Positions 52,086-60,499 of a stretch of 64,000 nt of DNA are shown here, one piece after another (the first letter of the stretch is position 1; each line of letters opens with the position of its first letter). A model generated the notes under the pieces. It did no database searches. It saw only the letters and a program-made list of their open reading frames with translations, and was not told the origin of the DNA. The stretch covers positions 62,001 to 126,000 of the forward strand of contig JADJCV010000003.1 of the NCBI GenBank assembly GCA_016703025.1, written 5' to 3'. This DNA comes from Candidatus Avedoeria danica (lineage in GTDB: Bacteria > Chloroflexota > Anaerolineae > Epilineales > Epilineaceae). The position numbers were made by a program, and so were the translations under genes.

Positions 52086-54356
52086 ATGCAGCCCGCCCAG
52101 ATCACTCCGCATAGCCAGCTCGGCCAGCCCATGCCGCCCGCTCCATCCCGACGCGTGCTGATCCGATGTCGACCCGCGTCGTGCCGTCGCCCGCTTCGCG
52201 GAATCGCCGCAGCCGCCGCCCTCGCCGCCCTCACCGCCCTGCCCATGTTTGGCGCGTGGCCGGCACGCACCGTCGTTGCGCAGACCCCACCCCCCGAGTC
52301 CCTCACCGTCGTCGACCAGATGTGGGGCCCGATCAGCGCCATGGTCGGCGTCGGCGACCGGCTCTACGTGGCCCAGGGCGCCCGCCTGCTCGTCGTCGAC
52401 GGCTGGCACGGTGCGGCGCCGACGCTCGTCGGCCGCAGCCCGGTGCTCGCCGGCCCGTCCGTCGACCTCGCGGTCGACGGCGACCGCGCGGCCGTGGCGC
52501 TCTGGACGGGCGGGGTCGCGGTGTTAGACGTGGCCGACCCGCGCGCGCCGCGCGTTGTGACGATGATCCCGGCGCACGAAGCCGCCAACCGCGTCGCGCT
52601 GGCGGGCGATCGGCTCTGGGTCGGTCATACGGGCAACGGACTCGTCGTCTACGATCTCGCCAGCGACCCGCCGCGGGAGCTCATGTCGATCGGCGGCCAG
52701 GTCAACGATCTCGCCGCGGAGGACGGCCGTGTGGCCGCGGTCATGGCCCAAACGGCCGGCGCACCGGCGCGGCGGCTCCTGATCTGGCCCGACGGCGCGA
52801 ACGCCCCGTCCCTGCCGGACGAGGTGGTCGAGGTTGCGATTCCTCACGGCAGCGAGATCGCCGTCGTGGACGGCAGCGTCGTCGTCGCCAACGGAGTCGG
52901 GCTGACGGTACACGATGCGGCCGCCCAGCCCGCGTGGTCCGCCCTGCGGCAGTTGGACATCGCGTGCCGTCCGTTGAGCCTCGTGGCCGGCGGCGGCCGG
53001 GCGATCGTGACGTGCGACATCCCGCACTCGCTGACCCACGTCGTGCGCATTCCGCCCACCGGACCGCTGACGATCCAAGCCAGCGTCTCGTTCCCGCGCT
53101 GGATCGAGAGCGCCTGGATCGATGACGCCGGCGTGGCGGTCGGCCTCGTCGGCGGGGGGCTGCGAACGTACGGCGGCGCAACGCCCGACGGCGGCCTGCG
53201 CGGCGTGTCGGCCATCGACCTCGGCCCCGACATCGTGGCGGGCAGTACGCAGGACGGGGCGCTGGTGGGGCTGAGCGGCAACTGGGGGCAGGCGTGGCAG
53301 GCGCGCGTGCTCGGTGCCAGGGCGGACGGGGTGGAGCGGACGCCGCTGCCGACGCTGGTGGAGGCACAGAGTCCGTCCGAAGTGCAAGCGATCAAGGCCT
53401 TCGGTGGCCGATTCGTCCTCGCCGCCCACACCGGCCAGGACCTCGAGGTCGGGGTCGCCTCGCTCGTGTCGGGAACATGGCAACTTGACTCAAAGCGCGC
53501 GCGTGTGACCTCAGGCATGGGTATCGCGGTCCTGCCGCCGCTCGCACCGGGAGCTCCGACGCTCGTCGTCGTTCCCGCCGGCGATCGCGTGCGCACCGCA
53601 GTCTTGAAGGACGGAGTCATCGGGCCGTTCGACGGGCGCCTCCCGGTGAAGCCGGAGGACATGCCTTTCGGTATCGCGGCGGTGGACGGCCAGCGCGTCT
53701 GGTTCGGTTCGACCACTGCCGCGATCGGCTTCGAGCGCCGCGCGGACGGTTGGCATCCGCTGGCGACCCTTTCGATGCCGGCTGTCGCGGACGCGCCCAT
53801 GTTCGTGCACGTCCGCGCGGCGGGCGACACGGTGTTCACATTGCACGGCGGAACCGTGCGCCGCTGGGACATTGCCGACCCACTTCAACCGCGCAACGTG
53901 GCCAGCGAGCCCGTGGCCGGACTTCGGTCCGGCTTCGGATTCACGGACGCCTCGCAAGAACGACTCTGGGTCGGCACGGACGTCGGGCTATCGCTGTTCG
54001 ACATTGCCGCCGGCGGGCTCATGCTGATCAAGCGGATCGAAACGCGCTGCCAGGTCACCGCTTGGCTGCCCACACCCGACGGCGCCGTCGCTCCGGCGTG
54101 GGAGTGCGGCGCGCTCGTCCTGCGCGCAGACGGCGCCGCGCCGACGCCGGCACCGTGGTCGCCCCAGCCCGGCGTCGACCTGCCCGGCGAGCCGCTCGCG
54201 ACCGCGACGCCCTCGCCCGCTTCGCCGACGGCCCCCGTGCCGACGGCCACGCCGTCGCCCGAACGGACGGCCGACCCGACGACCGAGCCGACCGAAGCGA
54301 CCCGCCGCTGGACGATCTACCTGCCGTGGGTGAACAACGCCGCCTGGCAGCACTGA
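52086..54356 (+). CDS. Secreted beta-propeller (LVIVD-like) protein (paralog)
   Basis: A 756-residue exported protein: signal peptide RGIAAAAALAALTALPMFGAW, then propeller repeats (ISAMVGVGDRLYVAQGARLLVVD, DLAVDGDRAAVALWTGGVAVLDVADPRAPRVV, RVALAGDRLWVGHTGNGLVVYDL). These match LVIVD-type blades in the first half; the second half is more divergent, ending VGTDVGLSLFDIAAGG. Thr/Pro/Ser linker about 690-740, then WTIYLPWVNNAAWQH, the shared LPW motif. The ATG at 52086 has GAGGA upstream. It is divergent from the 49403-51685 paralog and ends in a strong terminator. A surface ligand-binding role is inferred from the fold only. Confidence 0.8.
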   Translation: MQPAQITPHSQLGQPMPPAPSRRVLIRCRPASCRRPLRGIAAAAALAALTALPMFGAWPARTVVAQTPPPESLTVVDQMWGPISAMVGVGDRLYVAQGARLLVVDGWHGAAPTLVGRSPVLAGPSVDLAVDGDRAAVALWTGGVAVLDVADPRAPRVVTMIPAHEAANRVALAGDRLWVGHTGNGLVVYDLASDPPRELMSIGGQVNDLAAEDGRVAAVMAQTAGAPARRLLIWPDGANAPSLPDEVVEVAIPHGSEIAVVDGSVVVANGVGLTVHDAAAQPAWSALRQLDIACRPLSLVAGGGRAIVTCDIPHSLTHVVRIPPTGPLTIQASVSFPRWIESAWIDDAGVAVGLVGGGLRTYGGATPDGGLRGVSAIDLGPDIVAGSTQDGALVGLSGNWGQAWQARVLGARADGVERTPLPTLVEAQSPSEVQAIKAFGGRFVLAAHTGQDLEVGVASLVSGTWQLDSKRARVTSGMGIAVLPPLAPGAPTLVVVPAGDRVRTAVLKDGVIGPFDGRLPVKPEDMPFGIAAVDGQRVWFGSTTAAIGFERRADGWHPLATLSMPAVADAPMFVHVRAAGDTVFTLHGGTVRRWDIADPLQPRNVASEPVAGLRSGFGFTDASQERLWVGTDVGLSLFDIAAGGLMLIKRIETRCQVTAWLPTPDGAVAPAWECGALVLRADGAAPTPAPWSPQPGVDLPGEPLATATPSPASPTAPVPTATPSPERTADPTTEPTEATRRWTIYLPWVNNAAWQH

Positions 54357-54369
54357 CGAGGGCCAGGAG

Positions 54370-54408
54370 CGGGCGCGGCGCCGCGGGGTGGCCGCGGCGT
54401 CGCGCCCG
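54370..54408. terminator. Strong hairpin between convergent genes
   Basis: A 17-bp stem (54370-54386 with 54392-54408; one G-T pair) and a five-base loop ggtgg, 13 bp after the propeller gene stop and 20 bp before the RIO-kinase stop. ttcg follows on the plus strand. Position and stability fit a bidirectional terminator. Confidence 0.7.
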
Positions 54409-54427
54409 TTCGCCCATCTGCATCCGT

Positions 54428-55522
54428 CTATCGTCCATCCTTGGATCGTTCACCCTTACCCGGCCGCCCGTCGCCGTCATCGTCACCGTCCCCAAACGCC
54501 GCCGCGTGCCCGTGATACGGCTCGCTGAACGCGTCGACGATCACGTGCCGCGTCCACATCGCATCGGCCAACGCCGCCGCATCGCCCGCCGCGGCCACGC
54601 CCTGCGCCTTGAAGTACTGGCAGACCCGCGCCACGTCGCGGTCGAAGATCCGGCGGGCGGCCGGGTTCTCGAACGGATCGACAGCCTGCGGGAAGTCGAT
54701 GAGCGTCACGTCGCCCTGCCAATACAGGACGTTGTAGGCCGACAGGTCGCCGTGGACGACGCCGAGCGACAGCATCGTCTCGATGTTGCGTACGACGACG
54801 TCGAACAGCGGCTCGGCCTCGCCGCGCCGCAGCCGGACCTGCGACAGCGTCGGCGCGGCGTCCCGCGCGTCGCCGACGTAGCCCAGGAGGATCGTCTGGC
54901 CCTGGCTGCCGAAGACCCGCGGCACGTCGCAGCCGGCCGCGGACAGGCGCTGCAGCGTCTCGACCTCGTGCGCCAGCCAGGAGTGGAAGCGCATCGCCGT
55001 CCCGACGGCGGTGCCGCTGCTGATCGCCCGCTGGGCGCGCCGGTCGCGCACCAGGCTCTTGCCGTCCGCGCTGAGGTCGGAGCGGCCTTGGCGGTACAGG
55101 CTGTCGTTGCGCAGGTTGCGGAACCGCCGCGGGCGGTAGACCTTGGCGGCGACGCGGTCGATGCCCAGGTTCGGGTGCGCCGCGCACAGGTAGACGTTCG
55201 CCTCCTTGCCGCCCTTGACGAGCCGCAGGACGTCCGTCAGCAGCGCGGCGTGGATGAACGGGCCGAGCGCCTCGTTCAGCCACGCCTCCTCGAAGCGGGC
55301 CGGCTTGTAGGTCATCGGCGCGGTATCGAAGGACGCGCCGTTCACGTCCGTCAGGCTGGCGAACACGACCTCGTCGGACGGCCGCGGCTTGCGCGGGCCG
55401 CCGGATGCGGCGCGGTGGCCGCGGCGGTCGGGCGGGAAGTAGTCCTCGCTCAGCTCGATCGAGTCCAGGTCGTCCGCGTCCAAGTCGCGCGGATCGACGA
55501 TCGGGTTCGTTGCACGAGACAT
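54428..55522 (-). CDS. RIO-family serine protein kinase
   Basis: A 364-residue RIO-type atypical kinase. The glycine-poor P-loop is LVKGGKEANVYLC (101-113), the catalytic Lys is in AAKVYRPRRF (Lys127), the catalytic loop is VVHGDLSAYNVLYW (Asp259), and the metal-binding motif is LIDFPQAVD (Asp276). All key residues are intact, so it should be active. The basic stretch YRPRRFRNLRNDSLY is also typical. The first 85 residues and the acidic Gly/Asp tail are less conserved. The start is uncertain: ATG at 55522 (12 bases after GGAG) is preferred over ATG at 55531 and GTG at 55540. A promoter, a leader peptide and a terminator lie upstream (55637-55834), suggesting attenuation. In archaea and eukaryotes RIO kinases act in ribosome maturation; the bacterial role is poorly known. 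Confidence 0.9.
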   Translation of the reverse strand: MSRATNPIVDPRDLDADDLDSIELSEDYFPPDRRGHRAASGGPRKPRPSDEVVFASLTDVNGASFDTAPMTYKPARFEEAWLNEALGPFIHAALLTDVLRLVKGGKEANVYLCAAHPNLGIDRVAAKVYRPRRFRNLRNDSLYRQGRSDLSADGKSLVRDRRAQRAISSGTAVGTAMRFHSWLAHEVETLQRLSAAGCDVPRVFGSQGQTILLGYVGDARDAAPTLSQVRLRRGEAEPLFDVVVRNIETMLSLGVVHGDLSAYNVLYWQGDVTLIDFPQAVDPFENPAARRIFDRDVARVCQYFKAQGVAAAGDAAALADAMWTRHVIVDAFSEPYHGHAAAFGDGDDDGDGRPGKGERSKDGR

Positions 55523-55636
55523 CGTGTGCATCAGCTCCACCGTTGGGCGCGAGATCGCGCCGAGAATGCGGCGGGCGTCGTGCGGCGGGCCGAATGCGGA
55601 CCGTCACCGAGGCGTGAACGGGTCCGGAAAACACAA

Positions 55637-55663
55637 CGGCCGCTGGCGGGGTGCCAACGGCCG
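55637..55663 (-). terminator. Intrinsic terminator / attenuator hairpin
   Basis: Read on the minus strand, cggccgttggc pairs with gccagcggccg (10 of 11 bp) around a five-base loop and is directly followed by ttgtgtttt. This is a standard intrinsic terminator. It lies 46 bases after the short leader ORF and 114 bases before the RIO-kinase start. Confidence 0.7.
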
Positions 55664-55709
55664 ATCGCAGCGGTCCAAGTCGTCCGCTAGGACGAGGACG
55701 GCGGCGCGA

Positions 55710-55769
55710 TTACCTGAGGCACCCGCACGACGCATGGATCGTGGCGTGGTGGGGGACAATGGGTTGCAT
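55710..55769 (-). CDS. Nineteen-residue leader peptide ORF
   Basis: A short ORF reading MQPIVPHHATIHASCGCLR, then a stop. An AAAGGAGG ribosome-binding site lies ten bases upstream, far stronger than needed for a chance ORF. A good promoter precedes it and an intrinsic terminator follows. Three His and two Cys in 19 codons could make it a translational sensor of charged tRNA-His or tRNA-Cys, or it may encode a small peptide in its own right. It is on the same strand as the RIO kinase gene. Confidence 0.6.
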   Translation of the reverse strand: MQPIVPHHATIHASCGCLR

Positions 55770-55805
55770 CGTTTCGGGGCCTCCTTTCGGGTGAGAGTGG
55801 GGGAG

Positions 55806-55834
55806 AGGATAGTCGAACTCGCCGGGCCGGGCAA
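55806..55834 (-). promoter_or_regulatory. Sigma-70-type promoter of the leader transcript
   Basis: On the minus strand TTGCCC (55834-55829), a 17-bp spacer and TATCCT (55811-55806) form a good -35/-10 pair. The expected start near 55799 is 13 bases before the AAAGGAGG site of the leader ORF. The rest of the 55523-55870 gap is this leader region. Confidence 0.6.
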
Positions 55835-55870
55835 GTCGTTCGGGATCGTGCGCGCGCCGCAGGGCGACCG

Positions 55871-58800
55871 CTAGCGCTCCCCCCACGGCAGGAACACCCG
55901 CCCCACCGTGCCCGGCACGAGGATCGCGACGTCGCCCTCTCCGGGCGCATTGTCGGGGAAGATCCCAAGCAGCCCAATACCGAGCCCCGCGCTCGGATCC
56001 GGCCGGCCGTTCGCCGCCCCGCTCGTCACGTCCAGCGACGCGGCACCGCGGCCGGCGACGGCCACCGATGCGCGCGACACCGCGAACAGGCGGTCCGGAT
56101 CACGCCCGTCGTAGTGCAGCCAGCCGCCGCCGTCGGGCAGCACGTCGACGAGCGGGTCGCGGTAGAGGTCGCCTTCGACGATGTCCTTGGCGATCACGCG
56201 GAAGTTGAACTGCAGGCGCGATGGGGTCAGGCCGGCGTCTTCGATCTGCAGCGGCAGGACGGTGTAGCGGGAGGCCAGGTCGACGCCGGCGTGGTAGCGG
56301 CGCTGGACGCCAAGCCCGCCGCCGTCCGCGCGGTCCAGCCAGGCGATCACGCGGCCGCTGCGGAACGCGCCGGTGCGGATCAGCTCCTCGTCCTCGGTGG
56401 ACAGTCGGTAGTCCGCCGTGCCGTCGCGGTCCGTGTCGATCTCGACGGCCAGCCAGGTTTCGAGCGGGTGCGCGCGCACACCGCGGCTGTGGAGCGCGAA
56501 GGACACGACGGTGTTGCCGCTGCCCTCCGGATCGGCGACGGCCTGCACGCCGACGGCGTCCAGATCGACCTTGTCCGTCAGCCCTTCCTCCGCACCGTCC
56601 AGCCCGAACAGCGTGAACCACTCGCTCTGCCCCGCGAACGCGCTGTCGTTGGACAGCGCCACCGGCGGCGCGTGGCCGGCGTCCGTCGGTCCCGGCCACG
56701 CGGCGGCGACGTGGCTGGCGCTGCGGCCGAGGAGGTAGAACGGGACGCGGGCAGCGACGGTCAGCTCGACCGCACCACCTGGCGCGTCCGCCGGCACCTC
56801 GAGAATGTCGCACCACCCGTCGATCTCCACCGCCGTCATGCTGTCGGCGTCGCTGACCGAGGTGCCGCCGGCCAACGGCCACGGGATGAAGCGCCGCGGA
56901 TCGATGTGCGCGGCAAGCGTCGCACTCACCGTTTCGCCCGGCTGCGCGGTGATGCTCCACGGCGAGATCGTCAGCGCGCCGCGGTCGTCGGCATCGTCGC
57001 GGAAGCGCGGCACCGGGCGATAGGTGACGGCGCGCGTCGTCACGTTGGTCACCGCGATGGCGAACGGCACGGTGATGGGTGCGGTGAGCGCGCGGAAGCC
57101 GAGGTCGATCGCGGCGCGTCCGCCGACGCGAGCCAGCGCCGGGGCCGCCGCGGCCGCCGCCGGGTCGACGGCGCCGGCGCCCGAGAGGGAGAGCGCGGGC
57201 AGCGCACCGTCCTCGGGCGACGTGCGGAGGGCGTTCGGGCTCGTCGAATCCGCCGTTGTGACGAGAAGGGCGGCGAGGTCGCGGGCGCCAAGGTCGCGAT
57301 CGACGACGTCGCCGCCGACGACAGCGAGGCCCCGCGCCTGCCAGGCCGCGCGGGTCAGCGCTGCGCTGCCGGCGACGTACGGCGCGGCCATCGACGTGCC
57401 GGAGAAGCGCGCGCCGCGGTCGCCGGTGCCGAGGTAGGGTGCCAGGATGAGCTGGCCGGGGGCCGAGACCTCGGGCTTCAGGGCGCCGTTGCGGCCCGGG
57501 CCGCGGCTCGTGAACGTGGAAGGCGTTCGGTCGCGGTTCGGCTCGGGCACGCGGTGCAGTCGAGCGGTGACGGTGATCCCGCGGGCGGTGTCGGCCTTGA
57601 TCGCGTCGGCGACATCGTCGCTGATCGTCCAGACCGGGATCCGGACGCTCGGGTCGCCGTCCCACCGGTTGGCGGTCTTGCTGCTGAGCTTGAGGTGGAA
57701 CAGCGCGGCGATGGCGCCGGCGCCCGTCAGGCGTTTGGCCTGCGTCGAGGCCGTGCAGCGCGGGCCGCCCTCGCCCCACGACTCGACGAACAGGCCGAGC
57801 TCGCCGGACGGGTCGGCGGTGTAGGCGTCAGCCGGTTGGGCGCCGTCGGCCGGGCAGCCGCGGCCGACCGGGACGACTCTGGCGACGACGTCCTCCGGCG
57901 GGTCGGGCGACCACGTCTGGTGGTAGACGGATTGGCGCGGCAGCACCACCGGCGCTTCGTCGCCCGGCCGTGACAGCCACAGTTCCCAGGCGTGCTGGCC
58001 GGGCGGAAGGTGGCTGGCGACGGCGAGGGCGTCGGCGGCGATCGCCGGCGCCCCGACGATGAACGGCAGGTTGCCGTCGTTGCCGGCCGAGGCCACGACG
58101 ACGGCACCGCTGTCGACGATCCGGCGGATCACGCCGGCCTCGTCGAGGACCTTGGCGCCGTAAGCGATGCCGAGGCTGAGGTTGAGGACGTCGATCCGGC
58201 GCGGCGCGCCGCGGCGCGCCGCGTCCAGGTTGGCCTCGAGCACCCACTCGAGGCCGTCCACGAGGAGGTCCGTCTGGCCGCCTGCGCCGAAGACCTTGAC
58301 CGCCAGCACGTCCGCCCCCGGCGCGACGCCCGCCGGGACGAACGCCGTCGCCGTGCCGGCCGCTATGCCGCTCACGTGCGTGCCGTGGCCGTGGCTGTCC
58401 AGCGGGTCGGCGTCGGGCTCGGGCACGCGGCTGCACAGGCCCTGCACCTCCGCCGTCGCCGTGCAATTGGGCGCATAGCCCTCGCCCGCCACGTCGATCC
58501 CGCCGACGACACGCGCCGTCGGGAAGAGCGGGTGGCCGTCCCAGACATCGTCGATCCGCGTCGGGGCGAGGCCGGCGGCGGCGAAAGCGAGGAGGGTGCC
58601 GGCTCCGCCGAAGGCGAGGTGGGTGTAGTCGACGCCGGTGTCGAGGACGGCGATGGTCGTGCCTTGGCCGGGGGGGGCGTGGACGCGGTGTGGTTCGTTG
58701 GCCGGTGGGGCCGCATTGGATATGGACACCTTGGACACGGACACCGCGGAAATGGACACTGTGGACACGGACACCGTCGCGATCGGGGCGCGGGGGATGG

Positions 58801-59224
58801 CGGCGACATCGGGCGCGGCGCGGAGGGTGCGTTCGATGGCGGCGATGCGCGAGGCGGGCACATGGAGCAGCGCGCCGGCGAGGACGGTGTCGTAGCGGGA
58901 GAGGACGGTGCCGCCGGCGGCGGCCACGACGGGGTCGAGGAGGCGGAGGGCACGGGCGATCCGCGCTTCGGCCGCTGCGACGGCGCGCGCATCGCGCGTT
59001 GCCGCCCAGGCGTCCCAGCGCGTCGGGATGTTCAGCACGACGATGCGGCTGACGGTCGCGTCGGGGGCGGCGGGCGTCGGAGGCGGGCCAGCGGCGGCGG
59101 GCGGCGCGCTCGCGTGAAGGGCGCCGGCGAGCGCCATTGCGACCGCCAGGGCGCCGGCGACCGTGGTCGGGGTGCGGGAGATCCGCCTTGTGCGGCGGAG
59201 CTGGGCACGGGGGAATGCGTTCAT
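55871..59224 (-). CDS. Large secreted S8 subtilisin-like protease
   Basis: A 1117-residue exported serine protease. Signal peptide AGALAVAMALAGALHASA, an I9-like propeptide region (about 45-150), then a linker ATVSVSTVSISAVSVSKVSI encoded by degenerate ggacaccg repeats. The catalytic triad is intact: Asp in AVLDTGVDYTHLAFGG (near 192), His in DSHGHGTHVSGIAAG (near 280), Ser in FSGTSMAAPYVAGSAAL (near 610). The long H-S spacing includes an insert resembling a PA (protease-associated) domain (about 400-520). After residue 640 come beta domains for substrate or surface binding. The C-terminus GTVGRVFLPWGER is the shared LPW motif. The ATG at 59222-59224 is used; the longer frame upstream is antisense to the nuclease gene. 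The nuclease gene lies 35 bp upstream on the same strand. Confidence 0.92.
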   Translation of the reverse strand: MNAFPRAQLRRTRRISRTPTTVAGALAVAMALAGALHASAPPAAAGPPPTPAAPDATVSRIVVLNIPTRWDAWAATRDARAVAAAEARIARALRLLDPVVAAAGGTVLSRYDTVLAGALLHVPASRIAAIERTLRAAPDVAAIPRAPIATVSVSTVSISAVSVSKVSISNAAPPANEPHRVHAPPGQGTTIAVLDTGVDYTHLAFGGAGTLLAFAAAGLAPTRIDDVWDGHPLFPTARVVGGIDVAGEGYAPNCTATAEVQGLCSRVPEPDADPLDSHGHGTHVSGIAAGTATAFVPAGVAPGADVLAVKVFGAGGQTDLLVDGLEWVLEANLDAARRGAPRRIDVLNLSLGIAYGAKVLDEAGVIRRIVDSGAVVVASAGNDGNLPFIVGAPAIAADALAVASHLPPGQHAWELWLSRPGDEAPVVLPRQSVYHQTWSPDPPEDVVARVVPVGRGCPADGAQPADAYTADPSGELGLFVESWGEGGPRCTASTQAKRLTGAGAIAALFHLKLSSKTANRWDGDPSVRIPVWTISDDVADAIKADTARGITVTARLHRVPEPNRDRTPSTFTSRGPGRNGALKPEVSAPGQLILAPYLGTGDRGARFSGTSMAAPYVAGSAALTRAAWQARGLAVVGGDVVDRDLGARDLAALLVTTADSTSPNALRTSPEDGALPALSLSGAGAVDPAAAAAAPALARVGGRAAIDLGFRALTAPITVPFAIAVTNVTTRAVTYRPVPRFRDDADDRGALTISPWSITAQPGETVSATLAAHIDPRRFIPWPLAGGTSVSDADSMTAVEIDGWCDILEVPADAPGGAVELTVAARVPFYLLGRSASHVAAAWPGPTDAGHAPPVALSNDSAFAGQSEWFTLFGLDGAEEGLTDKVDLDAVGVQAVADPEGSGNTVVSFALHSRGVRAHPLETWLAVEIDTDRDGTADYRLSTEDEELIRTGAFRSGRVIAWLDRADGGGLGVQRRYHAGVDLASRYTVLPLQIEDAGLTPSRLQFNFRVIAKDIVEGDLYRDPLVDVLPDGGGWLHYDGRDPDRLFAVSRASVAVAGRGAASLDVTSGAANGRPDPSAGLGIGLLGIFPDNAPGEGDVAILVPGTVGRVFLPWGER

Positions 59225-59259
59225 TGTCCTATTAGAACGCCGAAAGCGGGCAAAGAGTG

Positions 59260-59955
59260 TCACCGTTGTGGTGGCGCGTCGTAATCGCCGTCGCACGTGT
59301 CGGGCGCCCAGAGGCCGCGGTCGGCGCGGCGCGCGGCGGCGGCGGCGGCGCGGAAGGTGTCGCGCAGGACGTACGGACCGTCGAACGTCGCTTCGTTCGC
59401 GTAGCCTTCGGCGATGAGCGACTGGTTGAGGAGCGTCCCGTCCGGCAGCCAGGCGTAGGCCAGCAGCCGGCCATAGCGGTCGCGCTCGCTCTCGGTCGGG
59501 TCGCCGGCCAGCCAAACTTCGCTCTCGCCGATCAGCTCCGTCAGGCGCGCGGTGGCCTCGCGGCCGAAGCATTGGACGGCCCGGCGCCCATCGCCCGTCT
59601 CGGGCGCGTTCAGTCCGATCAGACGCACGCTCTCCGATCGTCCCTGTGCCGTCTCGACGCGGATCGTGTCGCCGTCGATGACCCAGGTGACGGGTACGCT
59701 GCGGTCCCACGGCGTGAGGTGGGTGCGCAGGTCGAGCGGGATGGGTGAGGACTCGACGGCCGGGGCGCTCGAGCCGGGCGCGGCGGACGGGTTGGATGGG
59801 CCGGCCGCCGGGCGCGTGTCGAGACGGCAGCCGCCAGCGAGGACGGCCAGGGCGATCGTGGCGAAGACGACGGCCGTGGATGTTCGTCGCGGCGGTGATC
59901 GTTCCGGCCGTGTTCGTCGCGGCAGTGATCGGGCGGATGCGGAATTGGGGGGCAT
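59260..59955 (-). CDS. Lipoprotein thermonuclease (SNase-like)
   Basis: A 231-residue staphylococcal-nuclease-like protein. It has an N-terminal signal with lipobox LAGGC (Cys43), so it is predicted to be attached to the outer face of the membrane. The catalytic core is recognisable: VIDGDTIRV (92-100), VRLIGLNAPET (110-120, Arg111 and Glu119), CFGREAT and RYGRLLAYAW (Arg163). At the position of the Ca2+-binding Asp40 of the S. aureus enzyme there is Asn116, a known variant in many homologs. It would cut DNA and RNA, with probable roles in nutrient scavenging or defence. Possibly co-transcribed with the subtilase downstream. Divergent from 60019. Confidence 0.88.
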   Translation of the reverse strand: MPPNSASARSLPRRTRPERSPPRRTSTAVVFATIALAVLAGGCRLDTRPAAGPSNPSAAPGSSAPAVESSPIPLDLRTHLTPWDRSVPVTWVIDGDTIRVETAQGRSESVRLIGLNAPETGDGRRAVQCFGREATARLTELIGESEVWLAGDPTESERDRYGRLLAYAWLPDGTLLNQSLIAEGYANEATFDGPYVLRDTFRAAAAAARRADRGLWAPDTCDGDYDAPPQR

Positions 59956-60018
59956 GGTAGGATTCGCTCCCGGCGCGGCGGATCGGCAGCTGATCATAGT
60001 TGGTGGGAGGGGTCGCCC

Positions 60019-60399
60019 ATGAACGACAACCGCAACCGCCCGTCGCCCGAACACCGTTGGCCTCTGGTGGCCCTGGCGATCGCGCTCACGCTGATCGCCG
60101 CCGTTGCCCTCACCACCCGCGTTCGCCGTGTCGCCGCTCCGCCCGTGGATGCCGTTGCCACCGCCGCCGCCGAAGCCGCCGCGACGTTCGATGCGATCGC
60201 CGGCACGGCCGCGGCGCGGGCGTCGGCGGTGCGGCCCACAGTGACGGGCGGGGTGCCGGCGACGCCGTCGCTGTCGGCCGTGACGGCGGCGACGGCCACG
60301 GCGCTCGCCGCCACGGTGCCGGCCGGCGACGGGCTGCCGGCACTGCCGACCGTTGGGCCGCCGCCGGGGGTGCCGGCGGCAACCTTGGCCCGCCCCTGA
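60019..60399 (+). CDS. Small single-pass membrane protein of unknown function
   Basis: A 126-residue protein with one hydrophobic helix (about 14-32, WPLVALAIALTLIAAVALTT) followed by an Ala/Thr/Pro-rich extracytoplasmic tail (VDAVATAAAEAAATFDAIAG). No family is recognised. The ATG has GGGAGG upstream at good spacing. It is divergent from the nuclease gene and precedes the Yip1-like gene by 100 bp. The low-complexity tail suggests a spacer or stalk; no motif gives a function. Confidence 0.55.
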   Translation: MNDNRNRPSPEHRWPLVALAIALTLIAAVALTTRVRRVAAPPVDAVATAAAEAAATFDAIAGTAAARASAVRPTVTGGVPATPSLSAVTAATATALAATVPAGDGLPALPTVGPPPGVPAATLARP

Positions 60400-60499
60400 C
60401 GCGGCGTTACAATGCCGCTTCCCCCCGCCGCACCCGCCGGTGCGGCGGCCTCCATCGGCTGCCGTGCCCGAGTATGCACGCCGGCCTGTGATCGAGGCG

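Noticed and set aside
56114..57973. Long plus-strand open frame of about 620 residues
   Set aside because: Antisense to the subtilase, whose triad and signal peptide are unambiguous.
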